A stretch of 64,000 nt of DNA from Dermatophagoides farinae (taxonomy: Eukaryota; Arthropoda; Arachnida; Sarcoptiformes; Pyroglyphidae), in assembly GCF_024713945.1 (NCBI RefSeq), contig NC_134684.1, positions 3,541,001 to 3,605,000 on the forward strand, given 5' to 3'. The position numbers and the translations under genes are program-made. Under the pieces are notes generated by a model. It searched no databases. It was not told the DNA's origin and saw only the letters and a list, made by a program, of their open reading frames with translations. Shown here piece by piece: positions 45,011 to 56,413 of this stretch (within the stretch, counting starts at the first letter, position 1; the number at the start of each line of letters is the position of its first letter).

Positions 45011-46840
45011 TTAAAGCTCTAAATCTTTTATACCACCATCAATTGGGCCAAACATTGATTGAACTGTTTGGTTTGTCACTTCTGCCAACGTTTTCGGATC
45101 CCATTGAGGATTATTTGTTTTTTCAATAAGGCCTTTTTTGTGTTTGTAAAATTCAAAAAAAAAAAAAAAAAAAAAAAATTCTCTGATCACTTGAAATGAA
45201 TGTGACAAAAAAAAAATAGAACTTACGTGCACGAATACCAATATAGAAATCTTTATGTTGTAGAATATTCTGCGATAATCGATATTCCATTGTTAAACAA
45301 TCTGGTAAGCTCAACGATTTGCCACGTTTCAATTGTTCAAATGTCACCTTCAGACTTGTTGGTGATGCTTTGCTTAGATCTTCAAGCACTTCTTTTGCCC
45401 ATTCAGAACCATCTTTTTCAAGATTTTGTACAATTTGTTCCACTGAATCGGCATCGAATGCTGAATTGATACGACCAATATATGGTTTCAGCGAAAATTC
45501 CTGTTTATATTCATCTTTCCATTGTTCCTATCAAATCGGAAATGGATAAAGTGAATATTCAGTTTCCATTAACGAATTTGTATCTGTTCGTCGTACTGTC
45601 GTTATCTTAATGTATGGTGTATAAACGACATACTTGATATTTTGAAAGCAGATGACTGATTTTAGCAGCATTTGCATTCTCTATCCTATAAAGATCGTTT
45701 TCCAATGCCGATATATGAGAACTGGGTACAAAATGTGTGGCCAGGCCAGCTTTTTGTATATCAAGACCTTTTAGTCTACGACCAGTAAGGCCTAGATAAA
45801 CACCAAGTTTACCGGGTAGTTTGGGTAGAAAATATGATCCACCAACATCACAAAAAAAACCGATCTGTGTTTCAGGCATAGCTATAATCGTATTCTCTGT
45901 TGATACACGAAATGGTCCATGTACGGATACACCTACGCCCTGTTTTGATTGATTCAATCAAACAAATAGAAAAAAAAATTCATTGAAAATTATCGATTGA
46001 AAAACAATTATTAATAATCAATTGAATTATTCATCACAGAAATTACAAACTAATAATAAACACATACGCCTCCCATACATATTCCATTGATCAATGCTAT
46101 ATATGGTACACCAAGTACACTGATCTTGTGATTCAATATATATTCTTCACGAAAAAAATTACGGCTTAGCTCAGAATTTGGGCCACTTTCGGCAATTTCT
46201 ATTTACACAAAAATAAAATGAGAAAATGAACAGGAAAAAAAAACAATGATCAATAAATAATGATTACCAATGGAATCAAAATGAAATAACAATCAAGATT
46301 GTGTTCCATTTTCACATGAACACCATTAAAAATACAAAATAAAAATGGGCAATGAACACACAAAAATACTAACCACGAACATCACCGCCGGCACAGAATG
46401 CTTTCTCCATGTTACTTTTAATGATTATCATACGAATATTTGGATCGGCATCCCATTTAACCAATTGTGGATAGATTAATCGTACCATATTTAGACTAAG
46501 CGAATTTAATGCTTTTGGCCGATTCAATGTAATTAAAGCTTTGTCACCTTTTGTTTCGAATAAAACTTCGTCAGTTGTTGTTGTTGTCGACATTTTACGT
46601 TTCTGTTGTTGATTAATTGATGACGATAAACGATTGTAGTAACAATTATAACGGCCAATCAATTTTGAAGAAAAATTTCTGTGCAAAACAAAAACAAAAA
46701 CAAAATTCACACAAACATTAATTAGATTTCAATGAATTATTGATCAAATGATTAAATTCGAAAAAAAAATTTCTCAACTTATATCAATTTGCAATTAGAT
46801 TAAAATGTCCAAAATACCTGTTCAGAATAACTATGCCCAT
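45011..46840 (-). CDS. HIBCH: 3-hydroxyisobutyryl-CoA hydrolase, mitochondrial
   Basis: Hydrolyses 3-hydroxyisobutyryl-CoA to 3-hydroxyisobutyrate in mitochondrial valine catabolism. Six exons on the minus strand: 46818-46840, 46374-46678, 46068-46198, 45634-45939, 45227-45527, 45011-45132; all junctions keep frame, 395 residues (human about 386). The 23-base first exon was chosen because MGIVILNR joins [12 protein letters not shown] to give a basic, serine-rich presequence without acidic residues, typical of mitochondrial import. Crotonase-fold marks: [13 protein letters not shown], the oxyanion-hole segment [25 protein letters not shown], and [15 protein letters not shown] with the Glu/Asp used by acyl-CoA hydrolases. 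Most relatives have FPDVGG; here a cysteine replaces the proline. [15 protein letters not shown] and [10 protein letters not shown] are family-specific. A downstream ATG (MSTTTTTDE) could give a form without presequence. Confidence 0.96.
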
Positions 46841-47112
46841 TGTATGTATAAACTTTCAAGGTGAACGATTGAGATGATTATTGTTTTATAATGAATCTCG
46901 GATTCGTGAATTTTTTTTTTATTCGGACTCAAATCAGATTCTTTTGATGATTATTCTTGTTGATGATTATTCAATATTTTGTGCGTTTAATTACGAAACG
47001 AAAAAACAAAAAAAAAGAAATTCGGTTTGTTTTGGTTTGATCTGTATTTGTTTTCGTTTTTCCAACAACACATCCCCAAATGTGCATACATTTTATAATA
47101 TAATTCTTCTGG

Positions 47113-47113
<1 letters not shown>

Positions 47114-47148
<35 letters not shown>

Positions 47149-47179
47149 GCGGTATACAACACACACACACACACACACA
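47114..47179. repeat. (GT)n and (AC)n arms facing each other across an 8-base spacer
   Basis: About 36 bases of (TG)n with one CG interruption, then CGGTATAC, then about 23 bases of (CA)n. The two arms are complementary, so the tract could extrude as a hairpin or cruciform as well as adopt Z-DNA. It lies about 275 bases upstream of the HIBCH start codon. Confidence 0.8.
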
Positions 47180-47862
47180 TATACATTCATTCCATAATTT
47201 AAAAAAAAAAAACAGAGTGGCATGGTATAGTGCAGAAAAACTCCGATATTGGACTTTATACATGTGTCTGTGTCTGTGTGTGTGTGAATTCCAAAGACAA
47301 CACCGATCATCATCATTGATAATTTTATGTTCGAGCAGCATATGTAATTGTTGAAAGAAAAAAAAAAATAAATTGTGATCGTCAGCTGATAAAATTATAC
47401 ATCATATATTCATATGAAATAAATGTGAAATGGCGGCATTATATATTAAAATATTAATTATAGATTTTGTAATTATTAACATTGTGAATTTTTTTTTCAA
47501 TGATAAATGATGAAATTGTATATTTCGATCTTCGATACTTTGGCATCGATCAGTTCATGAAAATATCCTGTTGTAAATCTCTCTGTGTGTGTGTGCCTGT
47601 GTCTGTGTCTGTAATGTACCCTTGATATATCAATCATCACCATCATCATCACGACATTTAAAAAAATACACACACAGACACACACACACATTTTTTAAGA
47701 TTTCATTTCTTAGTTATTACTTGATTTTGTTGGATTTTTTTTTGTTGTTGTTGTTTGTTTGTCTCTCAATGAAATTCAATATATATATGAAATTGAGCTG
47801 GTTTTTTTTTGTTCAATTCAACCACTGCCAATCAGGCGGGTAAATTTTTTTTTTTTTTTGAT

Positions 47863-47868
47863 TTTATT
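47863..47868 (-). terminator. Candidate polyadenylation signal of the MAM gene
   Basis: TTTATT on the plus strand reads AATAAA on the minus strand, 126 bases beyond the MAM-gene stop codon. A/T-rich context makes chance occurrence possible. Confidence 0.4.
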
Positions 47869-47993
47869 TTTGAACTTTATAATAAAAAAAAAACTGAGAA
47901 AATCTACGAGATGAGAAAAAAAAGTAACACACGCTAAAAAAAACAGGAAATGAATTCTTTTTTTTTTTTTTTTTTTGGTTAGAATATTCTCTG

Positions 47994-50900
47994 TTATTCT
48001 CTTAGATCAACTTCATTTGTTTCCGGTGGTGGTGCAACAGCAGCTTCGATTGGACGAGCTTTGTGTGTGTGTGTTTGGAAAATGAAAAAACAAAAATGGT
48101 TATTTTTTGTTCCCAATCTTAATAAATATGGAACTTACTTCGACATGCACCATCATAATAGGTAATATCATCTAATGCAAATCCACCATCCATTGCTTCA
48201 CCTTCGAATTGTATACGATAAATGAATTCAGATGTAACGGATACTTGTGCATAAATCCATTCTGGTTTAATTGCATCCAATTTTCTGGTCGTTATACGCC
48301 ATACAAGTGTTTTGATTTCTAAACCTGGTTGTACATTGTTAGTACTGGGTTTAGGTTTTTCATTTTCTTCATCTTCGTTTAAGTGCATTGACTGCATCTT
48401 TTTGATCCATTGTAATAACATAAACACTTAATACAGTTGAATCACCTCTGTTTTTTTTTTTTTGATCATCATTATTTATTAGTCACAAGAATAAAAAAAA
48501 ATACCTTCCAAACGGTGTAAACCAAAACGATACACAACGTGGAATTTCTTCTCTTGGCTGAAATTCTGGCGAACGAAGAATCGGATATTGGACCTGATTT
48601 TGATTGAATACATCGAAATAAGCGTAACCAACTGGAAAAGAATTAATTATTGATGATGATAATTGATTATTTTTTTTTTCATAAATCAATAACATACTAG
48701 GCGCTCTAAACGTATGATCTTGTAGATTAGCCGGTCGATTTGTTGATGTTGCCAATTTCCAAGTGATAGAATCTTTTGAAACCGATAAACGATTAGGATT
48801 TTTATTCCTTTCTAATGCCGCTTTTCCTGGTATGGCTGTTGTTGTTGGTGCTTTACCCGATTGATTACGATAGCCACATAGGTCACGATCAAAAGCACAT
48901 TCACCATAAACAGCTGCTGCTTTTGGTGGAAAAACTATAATAACGATAATGATGATGATGATAATTTTTTTAAAAAAAAAGTCATTTATAACCCGGCAAA
49001 CATTTTCAGCAAACAAAACATTAATTGACTTACTACTACAATTGCCATTATAGAAACTAATATCATCTACAGCTATAGCACCAACTCTGCCATCACCCCA
49101 TATTCCTTCGATTATAATCTGATAATTCTGCAATGGTGGTTGTCTATCTTGACCGATCAATATCGGTACTTTAGCCTTTCTCCATCGCTGTAAAAATTGT
49201 GTTAAATAAGAATAAAGTTACTTTACTTTATTAAGCATACTTGTCCTTGGTGATTGTTTAGGCGCCAAATTAGACCCATTTCTTCGCCCATATCGGTCAT
49301 TGTTTTCACATAGATTCGTAATGAACCTAAACTTGGTCCGGCTGAATCGATTGTACGTTCAAACATGTAATAATAAAATGTCATGCATTTAGGTACGGTT
49401 GATTGTGGAATAAATTCTGGACTATGGAGCCATGCTCTTGTACCACCACGATGAGGTTGATCACCATTTAGATTGATAAAATATCCATCAGTCGTACGTT
49501 TAGTATGATCATAACGTGGTTCTGTTTGACCAAGACTAAATTGTCGTAACCAATCAAAATCATCGACTTTATTATATTGATTTGGATTACTCCATAAACA
49601 CATATTTTCATCGAATGTACAATCACCATTGCCTTTTGATGCTGTCTGTGGTAATACTGGACATTCATCTTCATTGAATGCAATATTATCTAATGCAATA
49701 ATGCCAAGATTATTTGATCCAATTTCACCTTCAAAAACAATCTATTCAAACAAAACCAGAAAAAAAACATTTATTCTAATGAAATTTACAAAATAAAAGC
49801 CTAATTACCTGATAAGACAATACTGGTGATGATATTGGTACTTGAGCAATGTGCCAGCTATTGCCCGATTCACCGGTCATTTCCCATAGAAGCTGATCGG
49901 GTATTGTTTGTTCTTCACTTGCACTAGTATAACGAATCAAAACTCTTAATGTACCAATACCATTACCATACATGTGTATGGCAAATTTAAGACACAATGG
50001 CATATTGTCATCTTTAATAATCAATTAATTTTAGTATATCAATTATCCATTTGATTTAAAAAATCAAAATAAACTTACTTGTTGGATTCATTATTGGACT
50101 TAGCAACGAAGCTCGGTCACCCGGTCTACGTGGATAATTCGAATCAATATAAACATAACCACCGGAAATTTCATTATTATCAAAACTGGAAAAATCTCTA
50201 GATGGACCAGTGAAAAGATTCTGTGAACCACGGCCAATATTCCAATCAAAATCATCATCTTCATCTTGATTTGTCCATGAACAAAGACTAGCTTCAAATG
50301 TACAATGGCCTTTACAGGATTCTTCTTCTTTTTTCATTTTTTTAGGATCTAATTGTTTAAATTCTGGATCATCGATGGCAATATAACCACGAAATAATCG
50401 ATCCGGATCATTTAGTTTTTTAGCATTGGCTCGAAAAATTATCTACGAGAAAAAAAAACAAAGATCATTGATCATCATTTAATTGAAATGATGATCAATC
50501 AAAATGTCTTACCTGATGAAGATCAGCATAAGTGTAAAGAACTTCGGATTTTCTCCATTCACCATCGGTTATATCGTTAAATTGCAATAAAGTTTTATTA
50601 TATTTTGTTTTCGAATCCGAAAGAATCACTTGAAGACTATCGGAACTAAGACCATCGATACTATAGAAGAATGTCATACATAAACCTATTGGCCCGGTTT
50701 CGCTTATGTTCAAACTTTCAAACAACCCATAATCAGGTACATGTATTGGTCTTTTCGATTCAGGTTTACTTAATTGAAACAATGGAAATTGACTAATCAA
50801 CGGACGGATAACTTCATCATTTTTTGATTTTTTCGATGAATAACTTAATAAACCACCACTAGCGCTAATAATTGAATGATTCGATTGTCGTTGATCATGA

Positions 50901-51277
50901 CCGATTGTGGATAGAAATTTATCATTATTCATTTGTTGTTGATAAGAAGTTTCGAAATAAGCATAACCACCGCTTGTATCAAGTAATGTGTGATCTTTTC
51001 CTGGACCACCAAGCCAAAATTGTTGTGATCCTTGAGCAATACGCCAACGAAACATTGGATGACTGTCATTCGGTACTATCCATTGACATGGATTGATAAA
51101 TGATCCGGTACCGAAATCACATGGTTGTCCTACCATTGAATCAGCTTCTAGTTCACCAACCGTTTCAGCATCTTCTTGCCTTTTTGGCCTTTCTAATGAT
51201 AATGAATATCGATGAAAACTTTCACTAAAAACTGGCCACAAACTTAACAATGACCATAGAATTAAACACAATTTCAT
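47994..51277 (-). CDS. Secreted protein with four MAM domains (one frame break in exon 8)
   Basis: Extracellular adhesion-type protein. Nine exons on the minus strand: 50513-51277, 50079-50442, 49809-50011, 49241-49741, 49034-49187, 48698-48934, 48505-48631, 48139-48447, 47994-48058; about 907 residues. A signal peptide (MKLCLILWSLLSLWPVFSES) is followed by four MAM domains, starting near residues 53 (CDFGTGSFINPCQW), 302 (CTFEASLCSW), 487 (CTFDENMCLW) and 677 (CAFDRDLCGY). Each closes with the hallmark acidic strand: YIAIDDPEF, IIALDNIAF, AIAVDDISFYNGNC and FALDDITYYDGAC. No transmembrane helix, LDLa or protease domain is present. In exon 8 the frame of GDSTVLSVYVITMDQK must shift by one base near a five-base A run (48399-48403) to reach LVWRITTRKL; the downstream phase also demands one base fewer. 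Substrate or partner unknown. Confidence 0.88.
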
Positions 51278-52339
51278 TGTCGATATATTGAATTTTAATT
51301 TTTGTTTTAAAATTTTAAATCAAATCATTGGTAAATAACAACGTCATCAACATCATTTTTAAAAGAGTAAAAAATTGGCACCAAATGCTAATGTTGGTAC
51401 TGTCCACTGGTTGACCATCATGAAATGAGCAAAATTCCAAATTTTCATTCTTTGTTTGTAATCAGATCCAATCAGCAAAAATAAAAAAATTGAGACTTGA
51501 AAAAGAAAAAGTGCCATAATTGTCATAGAAACACAAATAGTTCATGATGATAACGACGGGTACGGGAAATATCCTTTTTTGAATTCTGTATATACACACA
51601 TGAATGTGACTCGAATTAATTATTTAGAGATATAGAGACCTGTGTGTTCCTAATTACCATTATGGATCAAATTTTTTTCCCCAAAAAAAAAATTTCCATT
51701 TAGGTCATTCAAGAACCCAATGTTGTTGTTGTTGTTGTTGTTGTTGCTTGACATTATTATCTCTGAATGGTCAACCTCTATATAAATGTTCTGTTTTTTT
51801 TCGCTCCCAAAAAAACTAAACTTCTGTTATTCCAAATAATAAATCCAGCATACTGGCTTTAGCATAATAATTATTATTATTAAACACAGGGTTAGATTAA
51901 AGAATGAATGAAAGTGTAACATTTTCGAAACAAATCCAAAAATTGTGTAGCAAAAAAAACCCTCGAAACAGCAACAACAAAAAAAAAAAAAAAAATCGCC
52001 AACAACAATTAGAGCAGAAATAGAACACGTAATGAGAATATTACGCCCACACACACACACACACACACACAGCGCGAGAGAATCGCATGATTTCAGAATT
52101 TTTTTGCACAACAACAGGATTATCATGATCCAGGATGATTTTTTTTTGTTTCATTGTAAAATTTTTCATTTTGGAATAAAATAAAAGTTTTAATATAATT
52201 ATAACAGGCAGATGGCCATAACAAAACAGAAAAACAGAAACAAAAAAAAACATCAAAATACATTGGTGATATATATACACACTAATAATTGGTTTTCAAT
52301 CACAATCACAATGTTGTTGTGAATACTATTGCGTTATTA
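51278..52339. other. Intergenic region upstream of the MAM gene and downstream of ABCB8
   Basis: AT-rich with a (TTG)n tract at 51721-51746, an (AC)n tract at 52050-52070 and A/T runs. The right part should hold the ABCB8 3' UTR and the left part the MAM-gene promoter. No coding frame seen. Confidence 0.6.
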
Positions 52340-54724
52340 TTATTCGTCCAATAAATCATCAATAAAATCATCATCCATCATTCTCATTTTTCTATTCTTT
52401 TTTTTCTCTTTAGCACGATTTACTAATTGAAAATATTTGGCACCATTCCGTAAAAGTTGTTGATGTGTACCTTGTTCAACAATTCTACCGGATTCCAGCA
52501 CAACAATATGATCACAATGTTCAATAGTATTTAAACGATGAGCAATGACCAATACAGTACGATCTTTCATAATAACCTTTAATGCTTCTTTAACCAATAA
52601 TTCAGATTCCGAATCCAATGCACTTGTAGCTTCATCTAATATTAATATTTTTGGATTTTTTATTATTGCTCTTGCAATGGCAATACGTTGTCGTTGGCCA
52701 CCAGATAATGCTGTACCTTGTTGACCTACAATCGTATCATATCCATGTGGAAATTCAATTATGAAATCATGTGCATTAGCAATTTTAGCTGCAGCAATCA
52801 CTTCATCATCGGTAGCGTTTGGATTACCAAACATAATATTCTCTTTGATTGTTGTACAAAACAGGACTGGTTCCTGGCTAATGTAACCAATTAAATCTTT
52901 ACGTAGCCATTTTTTATCCAAATCTTTCATGTTAATTCCATCCAATGTGATTGATCCGGATTCAATATCATATAATGATTCGACCAACATTGCTATGGTT
53001 GATTTACCACCACCGGAAGTACCACATAATCCGGTAATTTTACCAGCTTCTAGTTTTAAATTTAATTTCTTTAAAGTAATATATTCTGGTCGTTTTGGAT
53101 ATTTGAATGTCACATCATTAAATTGAATATCACCAGTGATTTTTGGCATTGTTTGTCCACCAAGATATGGCGAAGGGATGGCTAGATAGGAGCAAATTTT
53201 CTGCAATGATGATGTGGTCTTAATATAATGTCCATAAAGCATAGACAATTGGAATAGAGAACGTTGAATGGTCTGAGTGGTGGCCAAAAATGCCATCAGA
53301 TTACCAGCGGTCATACGGCCACCAAGAAGATTATAGCCACCAAAAAGTAATGTAACCAAAACAATACCATTGATAGCTAGATTTGTTAAGCCTTGAAATA
53401 TCGAAAAACCAGAGGAAAATTTTTGATTCAAATGATCAAACTTGAGAAGTTCATCGAAAAATTTCCTATTCAATTCAAAAATTTGGTTAAAAAAATTTCA
53501 AAATATTCAGGCAACAACATACTTTTCAAGAATTTGTTCAATACTCAACATTTTAACTGTTCGAATATTGTTCATCGATTCGAATGCTATATTCGTAATA
53601 TTTGCAAGCTAATAATAAAATGAAATTCAATTTTGAATTGATTGAAAAGGAAAAAAAAATTACCTGATCATGTAATTGTCGTGAAAGTTTTCGTAATCGG
53701 GATCCAATTTGTGTACCAACCACAACCAATGTGGGTAAAACAACGACATTAATCAATATGGTCATTTCTGGTGATATTTGAAACAATGTATAAACACAAC
53801 CTAAAACTTGAGCCATATTTTTGATACTCAATGAAATCATTTGTTTGAATGAACTTTTAAATTCTAGAACATCGTTCGATAAAGCACTAAGAACATTGCC
53901 ACTATTATTCAGATCATAGAATTTTATCTCGAAACTTAGAAATTTGGAAAATAATTCAAATCTCATCCGATTAGCAGTTCGTTCGGCCATAACGAATAAA
54001 GAATACAGATAAAAACAGGAAAAAATCGATTGCGATAGATAATCAAAGATTAAATTTTTTGCCGGTTCTTTGATCAATTCAATAAATTGTTTGATAAAAT
54101 CATCAGATGATTCAATAAGTGTACCAGATTTTAATGATTCCTGTATGACATTCATCAGGTTTCCTAATTCAAGATTAATTTGAATATTATAATATGCAGA
54201 CATCAGGGCACACTATAGTAGTGAAAAAAACAATAGAACAAATCAGAGTCAATCAATCATTTTATTTTCAATACTGACCGGAATCGAAAAAAGGAACCAA
54301 AGAATATCTGGCTTAATGAATTCATATAATTTCGACCAGATCGATATTCGTTTATCATGGTCTTGATCATGATCATGATCTTTGGAATGATTTTCCGGTT
54401 CATCAATAACGATATTATCATGTTTAAAACTTTGACATATTGCTTTCCATTTAAAACTATCAATGGCTAAATAAATAAATCCAGTGGTAGTAATACCACC
54501 GCACATTAATGTTAATCCATGTTTATGTTTGATGATATGTTTGAATGGTGGTCGTTTTGTTCCAATTTTGGTCAATGATGAATACCAATGAATCAATGGT
54601 CTATTCAAAATGGAACGATTTCTATGCAGAAAAAAAAGAAAAATTAATTTTTTTTAAACTTGTTATCTTGTTATAATGAATATATTTACAATCTAAGTAT
54701 TTGGGCTGTAATCATTTCAATCAT
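52340..54724 (-). CDS. ABCB8: Mitochondrial half-size ABC transporter, ABCB8-like
   Basis: Half transporter (one membrane domain plus one ATPase) of the mitochondrial inner membrane; the ABCB8 protein is tied to mitochondrial iron handling and a K-ATP channel complex. Five exons on the minus strand: 54690-54724, 54279-54621, 53664-54212, 53523-53608, 52340-53465; 712 residues, all junctions in frame. An N-terminal basic segment (MIEMITAQILRLNRSILNRP) suits mitochondrial import. The membrane domain includes DVLEFKSSFKQMIS, GSRLRKLSRQLHDQ and SIFQGLTNLAINGIVL, all closest to ABCB8. ATPase motifs are intact: Walker A GTSGGGKST (about 486-494), Q-loop ISQEPVLF (Gln about 535), signature LSGGQRQR (about 591), Walker B ILILDEATSALD (Glu about 616), H-loop AHRL (about 647). 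ENIMFGNP and ANAHDFI also match ABCB8. A short DHDHDQDHD run near residue 90 is low complexity. Confidence 0.95.
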
Positions 54725-54894
54725 CAAATTAAATTATTGGATTATTGGATAAGAAAAAAAATCGAGATCAAAAAAAAAAAACATATGTACATGTTTATAA
54801 TTTGGATTTAGAGAGACACCTTGCGGATCGACACATCTGTCGTTTGTCAACATTTACATGGTTTCAAGTCATCGATTGGTCATTTCATCAATTT
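54725..54894. promoter_or_regulatory. Divergent spacer between ABCB8 and TRAPPC13
   Basis: Only 170 bases separate the two start codons, so both 5' UTRs and both promoters must fit here. It contains an A run at 54770-54780 and no obvious TATA box. A shared bidirectional promoter is inferred from geometry. Confidence 0.5.
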
Positions 54895-56311
54895 ATGAAG
54901 AATATGGAGATTAAACCCGAAAATCTATTATCGGTTCGAGGTTTGTTTTGTTTTTGTTTTTTTTTTTGGAGAGAAAAATTTTCTGTTGAAAAATTCAAAA
55001 TTTAATGATTAATCTATCAATTCAAACAGTTGCACGTGTCGTATCACGAAAAACAGATGTAAACAGCTTTATAACAGCAGATGAATATAATCATTATTTT
55101 AGCAATCCAACTATCGATAATCTAATTCTTCCTGATCAATATAAAAATGATTGGATCATTGTTCCTAATCCTTATAATACAATATATCTTGGTGAAATAT
55201 TCTCTTTGTTCATTAATTGTACGAATGATTCGATTCAAGAATTAATGACCAATGTTTCTGTTCGAATCGATATGCAAATCAATAATCGTGCTGTGGTTTT
55301 GAAAGAATTAAATATTGAAAAATTAGATGCTAAAGCTAATCTTGATGAAATACTTAGCTATGAAATTAAAGAACCACATATTCATGTGTAAGTATATGAT
55401 GCTCAAGTTATGCCATCATCATTAGGCTATAATTTGTATTTTTTTGCCGTTATAATAGATTAATTTGTACGTTGAGTTTCGATCTTCCTGACCATGAACG
55501 ACAATCGTGTAGAAAATTTTTTCAATTCCAGATTTCCAAACCAATCGATGTGAAGACAAAATTTTACTATACAGAATGTGATGAAATTTATTTGGAAGCA
55601 ATGTTTCAGAATTCAACAAATCTACCCATTCAATTGAAAAGTGTCCAATTTGATAGTGTTAATTTTGATGTAACATCATTGAATTTTAATCTTGAATGCA
55701 AAGATCAATGGATATTTGGTGAAATTAACCGCTTGAATCCCAATGAATTACGACAATATTTATTCGTATTGACACCAAAGAAAGATATACGTTTTAATCC
55801 ATCTATATTGAAATCGGTCAATACGATTGGTAAATTGGACATTATCTGGTATTCAGGTATCGGAGAAAAAGGTCATATTCAGACATCACAATTGGAACGA
55901 AACGCTACTGTGGAAAATATAAAAGTTTATATTGAAGACATTCCAACGCAAACTAAATTGAAAGAGATATTTCGGATAAAATTCAGAATCATCAATTTTA
56001 GGTAAGATTCATTATCATAATTACTACACATTTTATTTGAATTTGAATTTATTTTTGTTAAACAATTACACAGTTCAAAAACAGTAGAGCCATTGGTCAA
56101 TTATGTTAATGATGAAAATCAGAATATACTGTGGCTAGGTTTATCGAGCAAAAATTTAGGTGAATTAAAACAATCACAATCGATCGAAGTACAAATGAAT
56201 CTTTATCCAATCAAAATTGGATTATTCAGCATACCGATTATAAAGATAACTGATATGATTACACAGAAAATCATCGAATTCAAAGATCTGGCTTCAGTTA
56301 ATATCATTTGA
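54895..56311 (+). CDS. TRAPPC13: Trafficking protein particle complex subunit 13
   Basis: Subunit of the metazoan TRAPPIII tethering complex acting in ER-Golgi traffic and autophagy. Four exons: 54895-54940, 55030-55387, 55459-56001, 56074-56311; GT-AG introns of 89, 71 and 72 bases, all in frame, 394 residues (human about 417). The start MKNMEIKPENLLSVR aligns with the family's N-terminus; a second in-frame ATG lies three codons on. Diagnostic stretches: YLGEIFSLFINCTNDS, SCRKFFQFQISKPIDVKTKFY, IGKLDIIWYSGIGEKG followed by HIQTSQLER, and the C-terminal LGLSSKNLGEL. The first donor is GTTTGT, a less usual form. The protein is shorter at the C-terminus than vertebrate relatives. Head-to-head with ABCB8 and tail-to-tail with SGTA. 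Confidence 0.94.
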
Positions 56312-56349
56312 CCAATAGGCATCAGTTGTTAATTGTTTTGGAAAAAATG

Positions 56350-56376
56350 AATAAATTTTATACTTTAATGAATAAA
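56350..56376 (+). terminator. Candidate TRAPPC13 polyadenylation signals
   Basis: AATAAA occurs at 56350-56355 and 56371-56376, 39 and 60 bases after the TRAPPC13 stop. On the opposite strand ATTAAA (complement of 56364-56369) could serve SGTA, whose stop lies at 56414. The two 3' UTRs are therefore likely to overlap by tens of bases. Confidence 0.5.
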
Positions 56377-56413
56377 AAATTGACATTTACTCAATCAAAT
56401 ATTATTAGTGATT

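Larger units (their letters stand above)
46841..47993. other. Intergenic repeats between HIBCH and the MAM gene
   Basis: Upstream of HIBCH and downstream of the MAM gene. It contains several (GT)n and (AC)n tracts (47114-47149, 47157-47179, 47270-47286, 47584-47612, 47669-47691) and AT-rich filler. No coding signal apart from CVCVCV/HTHTHT read-throughs. Confidence 0.6.

Noticed and set aside
48119-48427. Separate small gene with the frame MFMLLQWIKKMQ
   Set aside because: It is the 3' part of MAM exon 8 read after the frame break; its domain-closing FALDDITYYDGAC belongs to the fourth MAM domain.
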